From positions 248,001 through 312,000 of the forward strand of contig NZ_JACNMJ010000002.1 of NCBI RefSeq assembly GCF_014526325.1: a DNA stretch of 64,000 bases, read 5' to 3'. Position 1 is the first letter of the stretch; each line of letters begins with the position of its first letter. This document shows positions 36,202-44,834 of this stretch, piece after piece. The position numbers were made by a program, and so were the translations under genes. This stretch comes from Psychroserpens algicola (GTDB taxonomy: Bacteria; Bacteroidota; Bacteroidia; Flavobacteriales; Flavobacteriaceae). Under the pieces are notes generated by a model. It was given only the letters and a program-made list of their open reading frames with translations, ran no database searches and was not told the origin of the DNA.

Positions 36202-37077
36202 ATGGTAGACACAATTTTAGAAAGAGTACAAGGTATTCTAAATAAGGATCTTAAAGAAATAAATTCTATTGAGAAAATTTCTCATGACGATTTCTACAAT
36301 AACCATATCAAGAAAAATACTCCGGTTAAAATGACCAATATGATGTCGCACTGGAAAGCGATGGAGCTATGGTCACTTGACTACTTTGAAAAGATAGGTA
36401 AAGACAAAGAAACCTATATGTACAAAGGTAATATACGTCAAAACGATACTAACTGGGAATTTGGTGCGTTTCAGGATTATTTAAATGAAATCAGAAGTGC
36501 CAATACCGATACCTATTTAGGAAATATGCCTATTGCAAAAATGTTTCCAGAATTATTAGAACATGTTGACTTCTCATTGATCTCCAACAATACGATTCGT
36601 AATTCAACGTCACTGTGGATTGGACCTCCAGGCACCATTACTGGCTGGCACACCGATAGATTAGCTAATAATATTTTAGCGCTCATTGAAGGTAGAAAAC
36701 TTGTGCTACTCGTAAATCCTAAAGAAAGTAAAGACCATATGTATCCGAGTGATAAATATGAGCCTGGCTCAAGGTTAAGTGATGTTAATATGGAAAATTT
36801 TGACGAGAAAAAGCATCCTAACTTTAAAAATGCCAATGTCATGTATACTATAATTCACCCAGGAGAAATGTTATTCATTCCTCAAACCTGGTGGCATTGT
36901 GTTTATGGATTGGACGTATCAATTAGTTCAAACAATTTTGGCTTCACTCCTATTGATAATTTTAAAATGAAATCGACCGAACTCATTAAACGTAAATTAC
37001 ACAGCGTTGGTTTATATAGTCCGAAAAACTGTGTTTGTCATTACATAGATGACAATGGCAATCGCGTAAAACGCTAA
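36202..37077 (+). CDS. Cupin-like (JmjC/Cupin_8) Fe(II)/2OG-dependent protein
   Basis: A 291-residue protein with the Cupin_8 layout. NTPVKMTNMMSHWKAMELWS lies early, WIGPPGTITGWHTDRLANN supplies H-x-D (about 148-150), and FIPQTWWHCVYGLDVSISSNNFG supplies the distal histidine (about 229). These residues would bind iron, and relatives hydroxylate proteins or tRNA modifications. The substrate is unknown. A cysteine pair (NCVCHY) near the end is unusual but unexplained. Confidence 0.85.
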   Translation: MVDTILERVQGILNKDLKEINSIEKISHDDFYNNHIKKNTPVKMTNMMSHWKAMELWSLDYFEKIGKDKETYMYKGNIRQNDTNWEFGAFQDYLNEIRSANTDTYLGNMPIAKMFPELLEHVDFSLISNNTIRNSTSLWIGPPGTITGWHTDRLANNILALIEGRKLVLLVNPKESKDHMYPSDKYEPGSRLSDVNMENFDEKKHPNFKNANVMYTIIHPGEMLFIPQTWWHCVYGLDVSISSNNFGFTPIDNFKMKSTELIKRKLHSVGLYSPKNCVCHYIDDNGNRVKR

Positions 37078-37120
37078 ATGACAATCAGTCAAAACATTTT
37101 ATTTCTAAATCATTAATAAG

Positions 37121-37129
37121 TACCTTTGC
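37121..37129 (+). promoter_or_regulatory. -7 element for mutS2
   Basis: TACCTTTGC is a full match to the extended TAnnTTTGC form, 30 bases before the mutS2 ATG at 37159. Confidence 0.6.
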
Positions 37130-37158
37130 AAACCTTACCGATTTGAGGGTGATTAGCA

Positions 37159-39321
37159 ATGATTAATATTCACGAAAAAACATTACAGGATATTGAGTTT
37201 TACACTGTGTTACAACAAGTGTCAGAACTTTGTATTACTGATTTAGGTAGAGTCGAGGCTTTAAAAATTAAGCCTTTTACTACTCGTGAATCGATTATAC
37301 AATCGCTCGACTTTACAAATGAATATGTAGCATCATTTTATAATGATAATCGAATTCCTAATCACGGATTTGAACCTATCACTAAAGAAATCAAGCTTTT
37401 AAATATTGAAAATTCATATTTAGAAACCAAGAGTTTTAAAAAAATTGCATCAATTACACTTACAGTAAGTGATATTTTAAAGTTCCTTAAAAAGTTTGAA
37501 GAATACTATCCGTCATTATATAAATTGGCTGCAAATTTAGAAATCGTAACACATATCGTTACTGAAATTGATGCTATTATTGATCGTTTTGGTGATATTA
37601 AAGACAATGCATCAGATACGCTTTTTCAACTGCGTCAGTCTATCAATTCAGTCAGAGGAAAAATAAATCAGAGTTTTTCATCGGCACTACATACATACCA
37701 CAATCTCGATTACCTCGATGATATTAGAGAATCTGTTGTAGAAAATAAGCGTGTGCTTGCAGTCAAAGCCATGTACAGACGTAAAGTCAAAGGCAGTATC
37801 ATGGGAAGCAGTAAAACGGGAAGTATTGTTTACATTCAACCTGAACAAACGTTTCAGTATGCGCGAGAACTCAACAATTTAGAGTTTGATGAAAGTGAAG
37901 AGATAGATAAAATCTTAAGACATCTCACTGAATACGTAAGACCATATGCTACACTATTACAAAACTATCAGGAGTTTTTAATACAGTTGGATGTCATTTA
38001 TGCCAAAGCTAAGTATGCACAATCTATAAATGCAATACTTCCGAAGATCAATGATGAAAAATTCTATGAGGCCAAAGATGCTTATCATCCTTTGCTTTAT
38101 GTATCAAACAAAGCTGAAGGCAAAAAAACATTTCCGCAGTCTATTGTTTTACACCCAGAGAACCGAATCATTGTTATATCTGGACCAAATGCTGGTGGAA
38201 AAAGTATCACTCTCAAAACTATTGGCTTATTACAGGTGATGCTCCAAAGCGGCTTATTAATTCCTGTTCATGAGAAAAGTAATATCTGTCTGTTTGATCG
38301 TATTATTAGTGACATAGGTGACAATCAGTCTATAGAAAATCATTTAAGCACCTATAGTTACCGATTGAAGCAAATGAACTTTTTTCTTCGGAAATGTAAC
38401 AAAAACACCTTATTTCTCATCGATGAATTTGGTACAGGAAGCGACCCAGAATTAGGTGGAGCTCTGGCAGAAACATTTTTGGAAGAATTTTACCATCGTG
38501 AAGCTTACGGAATTATTACAACCCACTACTCTAACTTAAAAGTATTGGCAAACGAATTACCATATATGCAAAATGCTAATATGATGTTTGACGAAAAGAG
38601 TCTAGAACCTATGTTCAAACTAATTTTAGGCCAGGCAGGTAGTTCGTTTACATTTGAGGTGGCGCAAAAAAACGGAATTCCGTACAGCCTTATCAATCGT
38701 GCCAAAAAGAAAATTGAACGTGGTAAAGTACGCTTTGATGCTACGATTGCTAAACTTCAGAAAGAACGCAGTAAGCTCGAAAAAACGGAGCGTTCTCTCA
38801 AAGAAAACGAAAAGAAAAAACAATCTGAAGCAGATAAACTCGAAGAAGTCAATGCAAAAGTTCAAAAGAAATTAGAAAACTTTCAGGAACTTTATGATAC
38901 CAATCAGCGCTTAATATATCTCGGACAAAAGTTTAATGATATTTCAGAAAAATACTTTGATAATAAGAAGAAGCGTGAGTTAATGGCTGAATTGTTCAAA
39001 CTTGTTCAAATAGAAAACTCTAAGCGCAAAAAAGTTTCAGCAAAACAAAAAAGAGCTCAAAAAGCTAAAGAAACTCAAATAAAAAAAGAAGCCGAAAAGA
39101 AAGTTGAAGTCATCAGGAAGAAGAAAAAAGCTGAAAAGAAAAAAAACATTCCCGTTGAAAAACCAAAACCTATTTTAAAAGTTGGTGATCGTGTGAGAAT
39201 GCATGATGGCAGAGCTATTGGAAGCATTGATAAAATTGAAAAAAACAAAGCTATAGTAAACTATGGCCTGTTTACGACCAATGTAAGCTTAGATTTATTA
39301 GAATTAGTAGAACGCAAATAA
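37159..39321 (+). CDS. mutS2: MutS2 family ATPase without a C-terminal Smr domain
   Basis: A 720-residue protein. The MutS core and lever helices are followed by the ATPase: Walker A ISGPNAGGKSITLKTIG (about 339-355), Walker B FLIDEFGTGSDPELGGALAE and the histidine of ITTHYSNLK. A long charged coiled coil (about 520-650) follows, then a KOW/SH3-like end (VGDRVRMHDGRAIGSIDKIEK). The chain stops there, and the Smr nuclease domain of classical MutS2 is absent. MutS2 acts on recombination intermediates or stalled ribosomes, and the nuclease activity is presumably missing here. Confidence 0.93.
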   Translation: MINIHEKTLQDIEFYTVLQQVSELCITDLGRVEALKIKPFTTRESIIQSLDFTNEYVASFYNDNRIPNHGFEPITKEIKLLNIENSYLETKSFKKIASITLTVSDILKFLKKFEEYYPSLYKLAANLEIVTHIVTEIDAIIDRFGDIKDNASDTLFQLRQSINSVRGKINQSFSSALHTYHNLDYLDDIRESVVENKRVLAVKAMYRRKVKGSIMGSSKTGSIVYIQPEQTFQYARELNNLEFDESEEIDKILRHLTEYVRPYATLLQNYQEFLIQLDVIYAKAKYAQSINAILPKINDEKFYEAKDAYHPLLYVSNKAEGKKTFPQSIVLHPENRIIVISGPNAGGKSITLKTIGLLQVMLQSGLLIPVHEKSNICLFDRIISDIGDNQSIENHLSTYSYRLKQMNFFLRKCNKNTLFLIDEFGTGSDPELGGALAETFLEEFYHREAYGIITTHYSNLKVLANELPYMQNANMMFDEKSLEPMFKLILGQAGSSFTFEVAQKNGIPYSLINRAKKKIERGKVRFDATIAKLQKERSKLEKTERSLKENEKKKQSEADKLEEVNAKVQKKLENFQELYDTNQRLIYLGQKFNDISEKYFDNKKKRELMAELFKLVQIENSKRKKVSAKQKRAQKAKETQIKKEAEKKVEVIRKKKKAEKKKNIPVEKPKPILKVGDRVRMHDGRAIGSIDKIEKNKAIVNYGLFTTNVSLDLLELVERK

Positions 39322-39442
39322 CCAGCCAAAACCGCTTAGCTAATTAACGCTTAGTTTCTCATTACACACCATAAAACATTTTCAACCGACTTACACTCTA
39401 AGGATTTAACTCAATTTTTAAACACCTTATAATTGGTTGTCG

Positions 39443-39450
39443 TATCTTTG
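39443..39450 (+). promoter_or_regulatory. -7 element directly abutting the DCC gene start
   Basis: TATCTTTG followed by C matches TAnnTTTGC and ends 4 bases before the GTG start at 39455. A start site about 7 bases downstream of the motif would fall on the start codon, so the mRNA may be leaderless. Confidence 0.5.
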
Positions 39451-39454
39451 CAAT

Positions 39455-39874
39455 GTGTTAGAAGCCTTACCAAAACATAAACAATTAATACTTTTTGATG
39501 GTGTTTGCAACTTATGCAATTCATCAGTCTTGTATGTAATTAAACACGATAAGACAAATCGCTTTATGTTTGCACCTTTGCAAAGTAATGCAGGTCAGCA
39601 CATCATCGAATCATATAATATTGACACCTCTAAAACCGATTCTATATTACTGTATTCTAATGAAAATGGCTTATCGGTAAAATCATCTGCAGCATTAAAA
39701 ATTGCAAAACATTTAGGTTTCCCTAGAAATATGATTGTCGTTTTCTTTATCATCCCAACGTTTATAAGAAATTGGGTTTATGATTATGTAGCGAAAAATC
39801 GCTATAGATGGTATGGAAAGAAAGAAGCCTGTATGATTCCTACTCCAGAACTGAAATCGAAATTTTTAGAATAA
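39455..39874 (+). CDS. Thiol-disulfide oxidoreductase DCC family protein
   Basis: A 139-residue protein from a GTG start (VLEALPKHKQ). The frame is open to a TTG at 39437, but that overlaps the promoter motif. The family signature QLILFDGVCNLCNSSVLYVIKHD holds the D-G-V-C-N-L-C redox-like motif (about residues 15-21). The middle has RFMFAPLQS, and the C-terminal part has IPTFIRNWVYDYVAKNRYRWYGK. DUF393 proteins resemble thioredoxins, but their partners are unknown. A hairpin follows the stop. Confidence 0.88.
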   Translation: MLEALPKHKQLILFDGVCNLCNSSVLYVIKHDKTNRFMFAPLQSNAGQHIIESYNIDTSKTDSILLYSNENGLSVKSSAALKIAKHLGFPRNMIVVFFIIPTFIRNWVYDYVAKNRYRWYGKKEACMIPTPELKSKFLE

Positions 39875-40235
39875 AAAAAAGTCCTTTTGGGAAAAAAGGA
39901 CTTTAATAATTAACAACTAATTAAAACTAATTTAACTCTAAATAATTTTTAATCAAGAGGGATTATCTAATTATAGATTATTGATTAATAGCACATTATT
40001 TATAGTATAAATTTACTGCTACACATACTAATTGAGCAAAAACATCGATATAAACCCTAAAAAAATTGTTCAAAAAACAGGACTTGCAAAAAACATCTAT
40101 TAGATGCATTCCAAATTATTTTTAGAAGACTAATTCAAGGTATAAGTTTACTCAATAAAAATGAGTCTTTGCTCAAACCCAATTTTATAACATTGATAAG
40201 AAAGCTAGTTTTATGGTAAACTAAATTAACTTATC
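39875..40235. other. 361-base gene-free stretch with inverted repeats
   Basis: No ORF with coding character was found. It starts with the hairpin at 39878. A 9-base inverted repeat, TTGAGCAAA (40032-40040) and TTTGCTCAA (40168-40176), encloses about 127 bases. A small ACTCA/TGAGT hairpin lies near 40149-40165, and a CATCTATTAGATG palindrome lies near 40096. It presumably carries the promoter of the DUF4139 gene, but no confident -7 box was identified. Confidence 0.5.
39878..39904. terminator. Perfect 11-bp hairpin after the DCC gene
   Basis: AAAGTCCTTTT and AAAAGGACTTT pair around GGGAA. The A8 run is on the left, so the strong U-tract is on the minus strand. It can stop plus-strand transcription only weakly by the classical rule. 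Confidence 0.6.
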
Positions 40236-42353
40236 ATGAAACAATTTACCCTTTTACTAATTTTAATATCAACCATTAGTCTTGCTAAAACTAAAAATAA
40301 CACGGTTACCCATTTAGAAGATGTAACCGTTTACCTAAGTGGTGCTCAAATAAATAGAACTGCAGAAATTAAGCTTCCTGCTGGAACCAGTGAATTTGTT
40401 TTTGATAAATTATCACCCAACATTCAAGAAAGCAGCATACAGATATCGGGCTTAGAAAATGCTACGATTCTATCTATTAACTATGGTATCAATTACTTGT
40501 TAAAGCAAGACACTTCAGAAGATGTTGAGACCATTCAAAAGCAAATCAACACTTTAAATGATCTTATACAAACTGAAAGACATCTAATTTCAGGCTATGA
40601 AGAAGAATCTTATCTTATCACTCAAAACAGAGCTTTAGGAACAACAGCTAAAGTTGTTAACTTAGAAGAACTTAAAAAGTTTTCTTCCTATTACAGAACT
40701 AGAATAACCGAAATTAAATCACTGATACACCAATCTAGTAAGGCCATATCTGGCTTTAATTCTGATATTTCAGATTTAGAAAAGCAACTCAGAGAACTTA
40801 ATGTTACTGAAAAAGTTCAAACAGGAGAAATTAAAATCAAACTGAATACTAATCGTGCAACAGACTTAAACCTGAATATTAAGTATAATGTATACAATGC
40901 TGGCTGGTTTCCTATTTATGACATTAAAGCTGACAAAATAAACCAACCTTTAGAACTTTCTTATAAAGCTCATGTCTACCAAAATACAGGAAATGATTGG
41001 GACGATATAAAATTAACATTATCTACAAGCGACCCAAATACCAACAATGTAAAACCTGAAGTCAAACCAAAATATCTCAATTTTATAAGTTCATATAGTA
41101 ATTACAGGTCTAAAAATGCAACGAAACGATATAATTATAAGTACAACCCATCTGTCAAAACGATATCAGGAATTGTAACTTCCTCCATTGATGGTTTACC
41201 GCTACCAGGTGTTAATATTGTTGAAAAAGGAAGAACTAACGGAACATCAACTGATTTTGATGGTCATTATACGCTTCAGACTACTGGCGGACAAGAACTA
41301 GTGTTTTCATATGTTGGAATGACTTCCGAAACACTACCTATCCATTCTAGCATTATGAATGTCGAATTATTAGAAGACGCTTCTGTTTTAGATCAGGTTG
41401 TTGTTACTGCACAGGGCACAGCTAAGCGACCCAATGCTAGCTTCACACAAACTTTAAAAGGACAGGTTGCAGGCTTAAAGATAGCATCTGCGAACGGAAG
41501 CAGTAATATTAATCTCAGAGGTGTTAGTACACTGTCAGGAAATCAACCACCTTTATTTATCATAGATGGTATAATCGCAGATGAAGAGGACTATCGCTAT
41601 TTAAATGAAGAAATGATTGCATCTGTTGAAGTGTTAAAAGATTTAGAATCTACAGCAATTTATGGAAACAGAGGTCGATATGGCGTTGTTCTTATAGAAA
41701 CCAAAACAGATAATTTCACTTCTAAAGGCGATCTTATAGAAGACGGCATTACTAATACGCGCTTTGAAATAAAAAAGGCATATTCTATTCCAAATAATGG
41801 AGATGTTACTGTAATCGAAATAGAAAATTATACGGTACCAGCTACGTATTCTTATTTTGCTGCTCCTGTTTTAAATGAAAATGTGTTTTTAACAACCAAA
41901 ATTAAAAACTGGGAACAATACAACCTTTTACCAGCGGAAGCTAATGTCTATTTTGAAGGCAGCTATTCTGGAAAAACACATATAAATCCGTATAGCACAA
42001 CTAACGAGCTTACCATTTCATTAGGTGTTGACCCAAACGTCGTTGTAAAGCGTACACAACCTAAAGACTATAAAAGAAATGCATTTATTGGAAGTAATAA
42101 AGTCATTGCTAAACAGTATGACATTGAGCTAAAAAACAACAAGTCCTCAGCAATAGATGTAGTGTTATATGATAGAATTCCGATAAGTCAAAACAAAGGC
42201 ATTAAAATTGATGATATAGAAACCGGATCATCAGATTATGATGATAAGAAGGGGATTTTGACCTGGAAACTAAATTTACCTGCTAATGATAAAGAGGTTC
42301 ATAAGTTTTCATACACAGTAAAATATCCTAAGTATAAACGAGTTAACTTGTAA
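40236..42353 (+). CDS. DUF4139 (mucoidy-inhibitor MuiA-like) protein with inserted CarboxypepD_reg and TonB-plug module
   Basis: A 705-residue secreted protein with a signal peptide (FTLLLILISTISLAK). The N-terminal DUF4140 part starts THLEDVTVYLSGAQINRTAEI, and a coiled coil follows. The DUF4139 part starts about residue 200 (NLNIKYNVYNAGWFPIYDI) and resumes after about residue 500 up to LTWKLNLPANDKEVHKFSYTVKYP. Between them (about 307-490) lies a carboxypeptidase-regulatory domain (ISGIVTSSIDGLPLPGVNIV) and a SusC-type plug (LRGVSTLSGNQPPLFIIDGI then VEVLKDLESTAIYGNRGRYG). No beta-barrel follows. The role is unknown; an envelope location is inferred. Confidence 0.85.
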   Translation: MKQFTLLLILISTISLAKTKNNTVTHLEDVTVYLSGAQINRTAEIKLPAGTSEFVFDKLSPNIQESSIQISGLENATILSINYGINYLLKQDTSEDVETIQKQINTLNDLIQTERHLISGYEEESYLITQNRALGTTAKVVNLEELKKFSSYYRTRITEIKSLIHQSSKAISGFNSDISDLEKQLRELNVTEKVQTGEIKIKLNTNRATDLNLNIKYNVYNAGWFPIYDIKADKINQPLELSYKAHVYQNTGNDWDDIKLTLSTSDPNTNNVKPEVKPKYLNFISSYSNYRSKNATKRYNYKYNPSVKTISGIVTSSIDGLPLPGVNIVEKGRTNGTSTDFDGHYTLQTTGGQELVFSYVGMTSETLPIHSSIMNVELLEDASVLDQVVVTAQGTAKRPNASFTQTLKGQVAGLKIASANGSSNINLRGVSTLSGNQPPLFIIDGIIADEEDYRYLNEEMIASVEVLKDLESTAIYGNRGRYGVVLIETKTDNFTSKGDLIEDGITNTRFEIKKAYSIPNNGDVTVIEIENYTVPATYSYFAAPVLNENVFLTTKIKNWEQYNLLPAEANVYFEGSYSGKTHINPYSTTNELTISLGVDPNVVVKRTQPKDYKRNAFIGSNKVIAKQYDIELKNNKSSAIDVVLYDRIPISQNKGIKIDDIETGSSDYDDKKGILTWKLNLPANDKEVHKFSYTVKYPKYKRVNL

Positions 42354-42370
42354 TACTATAAGAAATATCA

Positions 42371-42505
42371 AAGCCTTAAAGCCAAACATTCATCTTGAGC
42401 CTAGCTTCTGTTAGTTAGGAATGAATCAAGTTCTAACTTAGTGCAAGTCTAACACTAAGGAAGTTTCAGCATAAAAACTGAAAGAACTGTTGCGCTTTAA
42501 GGCTT
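42371..42505. repeat. Cloverleaf-like inverted-repeat element between convergent genes
   Basis: AAGCCTTAAAGC (42371-42382) and GCTTTAAGGCTT (42494-42505) form a perfect 12-bp closing stem. Three hairpins lie inside: ATTCAT/ATGAAT with CCTA/TAGG (42388-42426), CTTAGTG/CACTAAG (42437-42459) and TTTCAG/CTGAAA (42464-42483). The right arm ends 1 base before the stop of the QEGLA gene. It could be a structured 3' UTR, a noncoding RNA, or a small terminal-inverted-repeat element. No target-site duplication was seen. Confidence 0.6.
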
Positions 42506-42506
42506 A

Positions 42507-43667
42507 TTATTTTAAACTCTTTAAAATGAAGTCTAAATTTTTATTTGAGTTATCATTCGTTAGATATGAATCTGTATAATACTTTGAAGGTATCGCCAGA
42601 CCCCTTTCTTGTAGCTTTTTAATAGTATCAACATAATCTAAAGTCACCTTTCCTGTCAATAAAACATCTAAGTCTCCGCCTGCTTTAGCATAGTTATACA
42701 CTCGATTAATACCACATAAATACTGATGATCTTTCGTAAAACCTCCTCCTCGATGTACACGTAATGTAATCGCAAAAGCTGCATCCCGATTGAGTTTATA
42801 CTGACTATACAGCAAATCAAAAGTATCAGCAAAACTATAGCCTTTATTTAAAGTATCAACCGCAACGACACGAAAAGCGAGTTCTTTTAAGCGTTTCATA
42901 GTTAAGCATCCAGACATATATTCTGAATACACCGCTAAGCCTTCCTGTGTTTCTACATTATTAGGAAAACCATTAGAAAATATTTTCAAGGGTTGCGCTA
43001 AGCCGTTAAATGTCGTGACCATGTGAACACCAATTTCGTGATTTGTCAAAACTTTTAACTGATTTTTACTGAACTTATGATTCTTATGTAACACTAATGT
43101 TTGTGTGTTATTAAGAACCATTGCTGCAGCTGAAAGATTCGTAGACAACTTGATGTTATAATCAAAATCATAACGTTCTGAATAGGCCTTAAAATAATCT
43201 ACAGCATCATTAGCAGAATATATAGGCAACATTTCTTCGTCGAAGTCACTATCATCAAAACGCAAAATAAATTTCGCGTTATCGATTTCTTTTTCGGTAG
43301 GCGTTCCAAAACTCTTTAAGCTATTGAAATAAAATTTACGTCCTTGATTGATTGTTTCAATACATTCAATTAATCCAGAATACTCATAAATCACATCTTC
43401 ATAAAGCTGTCTGATATCATCGTCTTCTATACGTTCTAAGCGCTGAGAAAAAAATAAACGATGGAGTTTATATCCATTAAATTTGATCTTCGGATATTTA
43501 AAAACAGGATCATAATTAAATTTAGAAGAAAAAAATTGCTTTCTCTCACTAGCAATGTTTAAAGGATTGATATAGTTAAGTACTTCGATTTTTTTCACTA
43601 ATCGATTCAAATTGGCATCGATGTCAAATAAATCTTGATATTCTTCTGTACTTGTAATTTGTGGCAT
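42507..43667 (-). CDS. QEGLA-motif (DUF1704) zinc-peptidase-like protein
   Basis: A 386-residue protein of the family named flavohemoglobin expression-modulating QEGLA motif protein. Key blocks are LTNHEIGVHMVTTFNGLAQP (HExxxH-type metal site, about 215) and VETQEGLAVYSEYMSG with the QEGLA motif (about 242), followed by RVHRGGGFTKDHQYL. The fold is related to tyrosine carboxypeptidases of the MATCAP type. It overlaps the N-formylglutamate amidohydrolase stop by 1 base. Last gene of the five-gene operon. Confidence 0.88.
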   Translation of the reverse strand: MPQITSTEEYQDLFDIDANLNRLVKKIEVLNYINPLNIASERKQFFSSKFNYDPVFKYPKIKFNGYKLHRLFFSQRLERIEDDDIRQLYEDVIYEYSGLIECIETINQGRKFYFNSLKSFGTPTEKEIDNAKFILRFDDSDFDEEMLPIYSANDAVDYFKAYSERYDFDYNIKLSTNLSAAAMVLNNTQTLVLHKNHKFSKNQLKVLTNHEIGVHMVTTFNGLAQPLKIFSNGFPNNVETQEGLAVYSEYMSGCLTMKRLKELAFRVVAVDTLNKGYSFADTFDLLYSQYKLNRDAAFAITLRVHRGGGFTKDHQYLCGINRVYNYAKAGGDLDVLLTGKVTLDYVDTIKKLQERGLAIPSKYYTDSYLTNDNSNKNLDFILKSLK

Positions 43668-44497
43668 TATTTTTTGTGCTTTTTATAAAAATTTGAAGCG
43701 TGCTCAGGTAATCTTGTTTTTAGTTGTGCTTCAACTGCTGCAACAACTTCGGGATACATAACATAATCGTATTCATCACAATACACCTTTGCAATTTCGG
43801 TTGCCAAAACTAAGGTATTTTGGAAGTTTTGCGTAATAAATTTCAAGAAATATCCATTCCCTTGAAACGTGTCATTAATTTTAGAAGTTGATTTGATATC
43901 GTGCGGAAACTTAAACTCCGACAAACTTTGTCTCCAAGCTTCAATATCATCACCAAATCGGTCGTTATCTACATTAGAAGTACCCAAATTCCAGGTAGGC
44001 ACTTCCCTATCCCATCGTTGCCAGTTGTAACTGTGCATGTCATAGACAATCGCCAGACCAAACTTAGCTTCAAGTTTTGAAACTAAGGCATGAACCACTT
44101 TATAAAAATTGGCATGTTTATCTAAACTCTTATTTTTTTCAACTTCGGAAAGTGGCTCGTGCCACAATTGTTTTCCCCAGGCAGTTTCAAAAACCGCATT
44201 TTCAGGATCTCTATTGAGATCGTATTCAAAACGCGAATCACAACCTGCAATTAAAATAGGATGTGACATGACCATGTTTTTAGTTTCTGGATCTTCTTCA
44301 TACCAACGTTCATATTCGGTGTGTATGCAATTATCCCAAAGATCTTTCCTAAATTGATGTCCGTCATGAATAGCAGCACACGCATAATGTACATAATCGT
44401 CTATTTTTAAAGTCAACGAATAATCATCGGCTACGGCGTGAAACAATTCTTCGTTGTTAATTTTAGAAATAATTGCAGCAATTGATAATCGTTCCAT
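43667..44497 (-). CDS. N-formylglutamate amidohydrolase family protein
   Basis: A 276-residue HutG-like metallohydrolase. Visible motifs are ILIAGCDSRFEYDLNRDPENAVF, LAIVYDMHSYNWQR with D-M-H (about 155) and the late VLATEIAKVYCDE. Classical members split formylglutamate in histidine breakdown, but no other hut gene is here. Its place between a TerB-like gene and a QEGLA peptidase-like gene suggests hydrolysis of a peptide or amide made by the ATP-grasp ligase. Start 5 bases after the upstream stop. Confidence 0.86.
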   Translation of the reverse strand: MERLSIAAIISKINNEELFHAVADDYSLTLKIDDYVHYACAAIHDGHQFRKDLWDNCIHTEYERWYEEDPETKNMVMSHPILIAGCDSRFEYDLNRDPENAVFETAWGKQLWHEPLSEVEKNKSLDKHANFYKVVHALVSKLEAKFGLAIVYDMHSYNWQRWDREVPTWNLGTSNVDNDRFGDDIEAWRQSLSEFKFPHDIKSTSKINDTFQGNGYFLKFITQNFQNTLVLATEIAKVYCDEYDYVMYPEVVAAVEAQLKTRLPEHASNFYKKHKK

Positions 44498-44502
44498 AGG
44501 GC

Positions 44503-44832
44503 CTAACTTAAAATCCTTTTTAAACTATTATAAATGGCATGCTCAATTTGATCCATCTCACCATCAGCAAATGCCATAAGCTTTATGTCTGCAAAAAGCG
44601 CATCCGGATTTTTATTGTAAGACGGTTCAGTATTAACAGCATCCACAATTTTTGTAATACTTTGGTAGTCATTATCGGCATCAAATTCAGACTTGATATG
44701 CTCATAGGTTTCGGCACTAACACGAGATAAGATATAATCGTGCTCGGCTTTTGTTTCTTTTAAATCAGAATGCGCCACAAATAATAAAATGTAGGCTACT
44801 AATTCTTGTTTAGTCCATCTTGTTTGTCCCAT
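44503..44832 (-). CDS. TerB-like small helical protein
   Basis: A 109-residue protein from the ATG at 44832 (MGQTRWTKQELVAYILLFVAHSD). The spaced acidic residues SDLKETKAEHDYI and LMAFADGEMDQIEHAIYNSL resemble the metal-binding helices of TerB/TerY-type (DUF533) domains. It lies 2 bases behind the sulfurtransferase stop. The function in the operon is unknown; a metal-binding or membrane-adaptor role is guesswork from the family. Confidence 0.65.
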   Translation of the reverse strand: MGQTRWTKQELVAYILLFVAHSDLKETKAEHDYILSRVSAETYEHIKSEFDADNDYQSITKIVDAVNTEPSYNKNPDALFADIKLMAFADGEMDQIEHAIYNSLKRILS

Positions 44833-44834
44833 AA

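Noticed and set aside
38626-38875. Open frames on both strands over the MutS2 coiled coil
   Set aside because: They mirror the low-complexity lysine/glutamate coding sequence.
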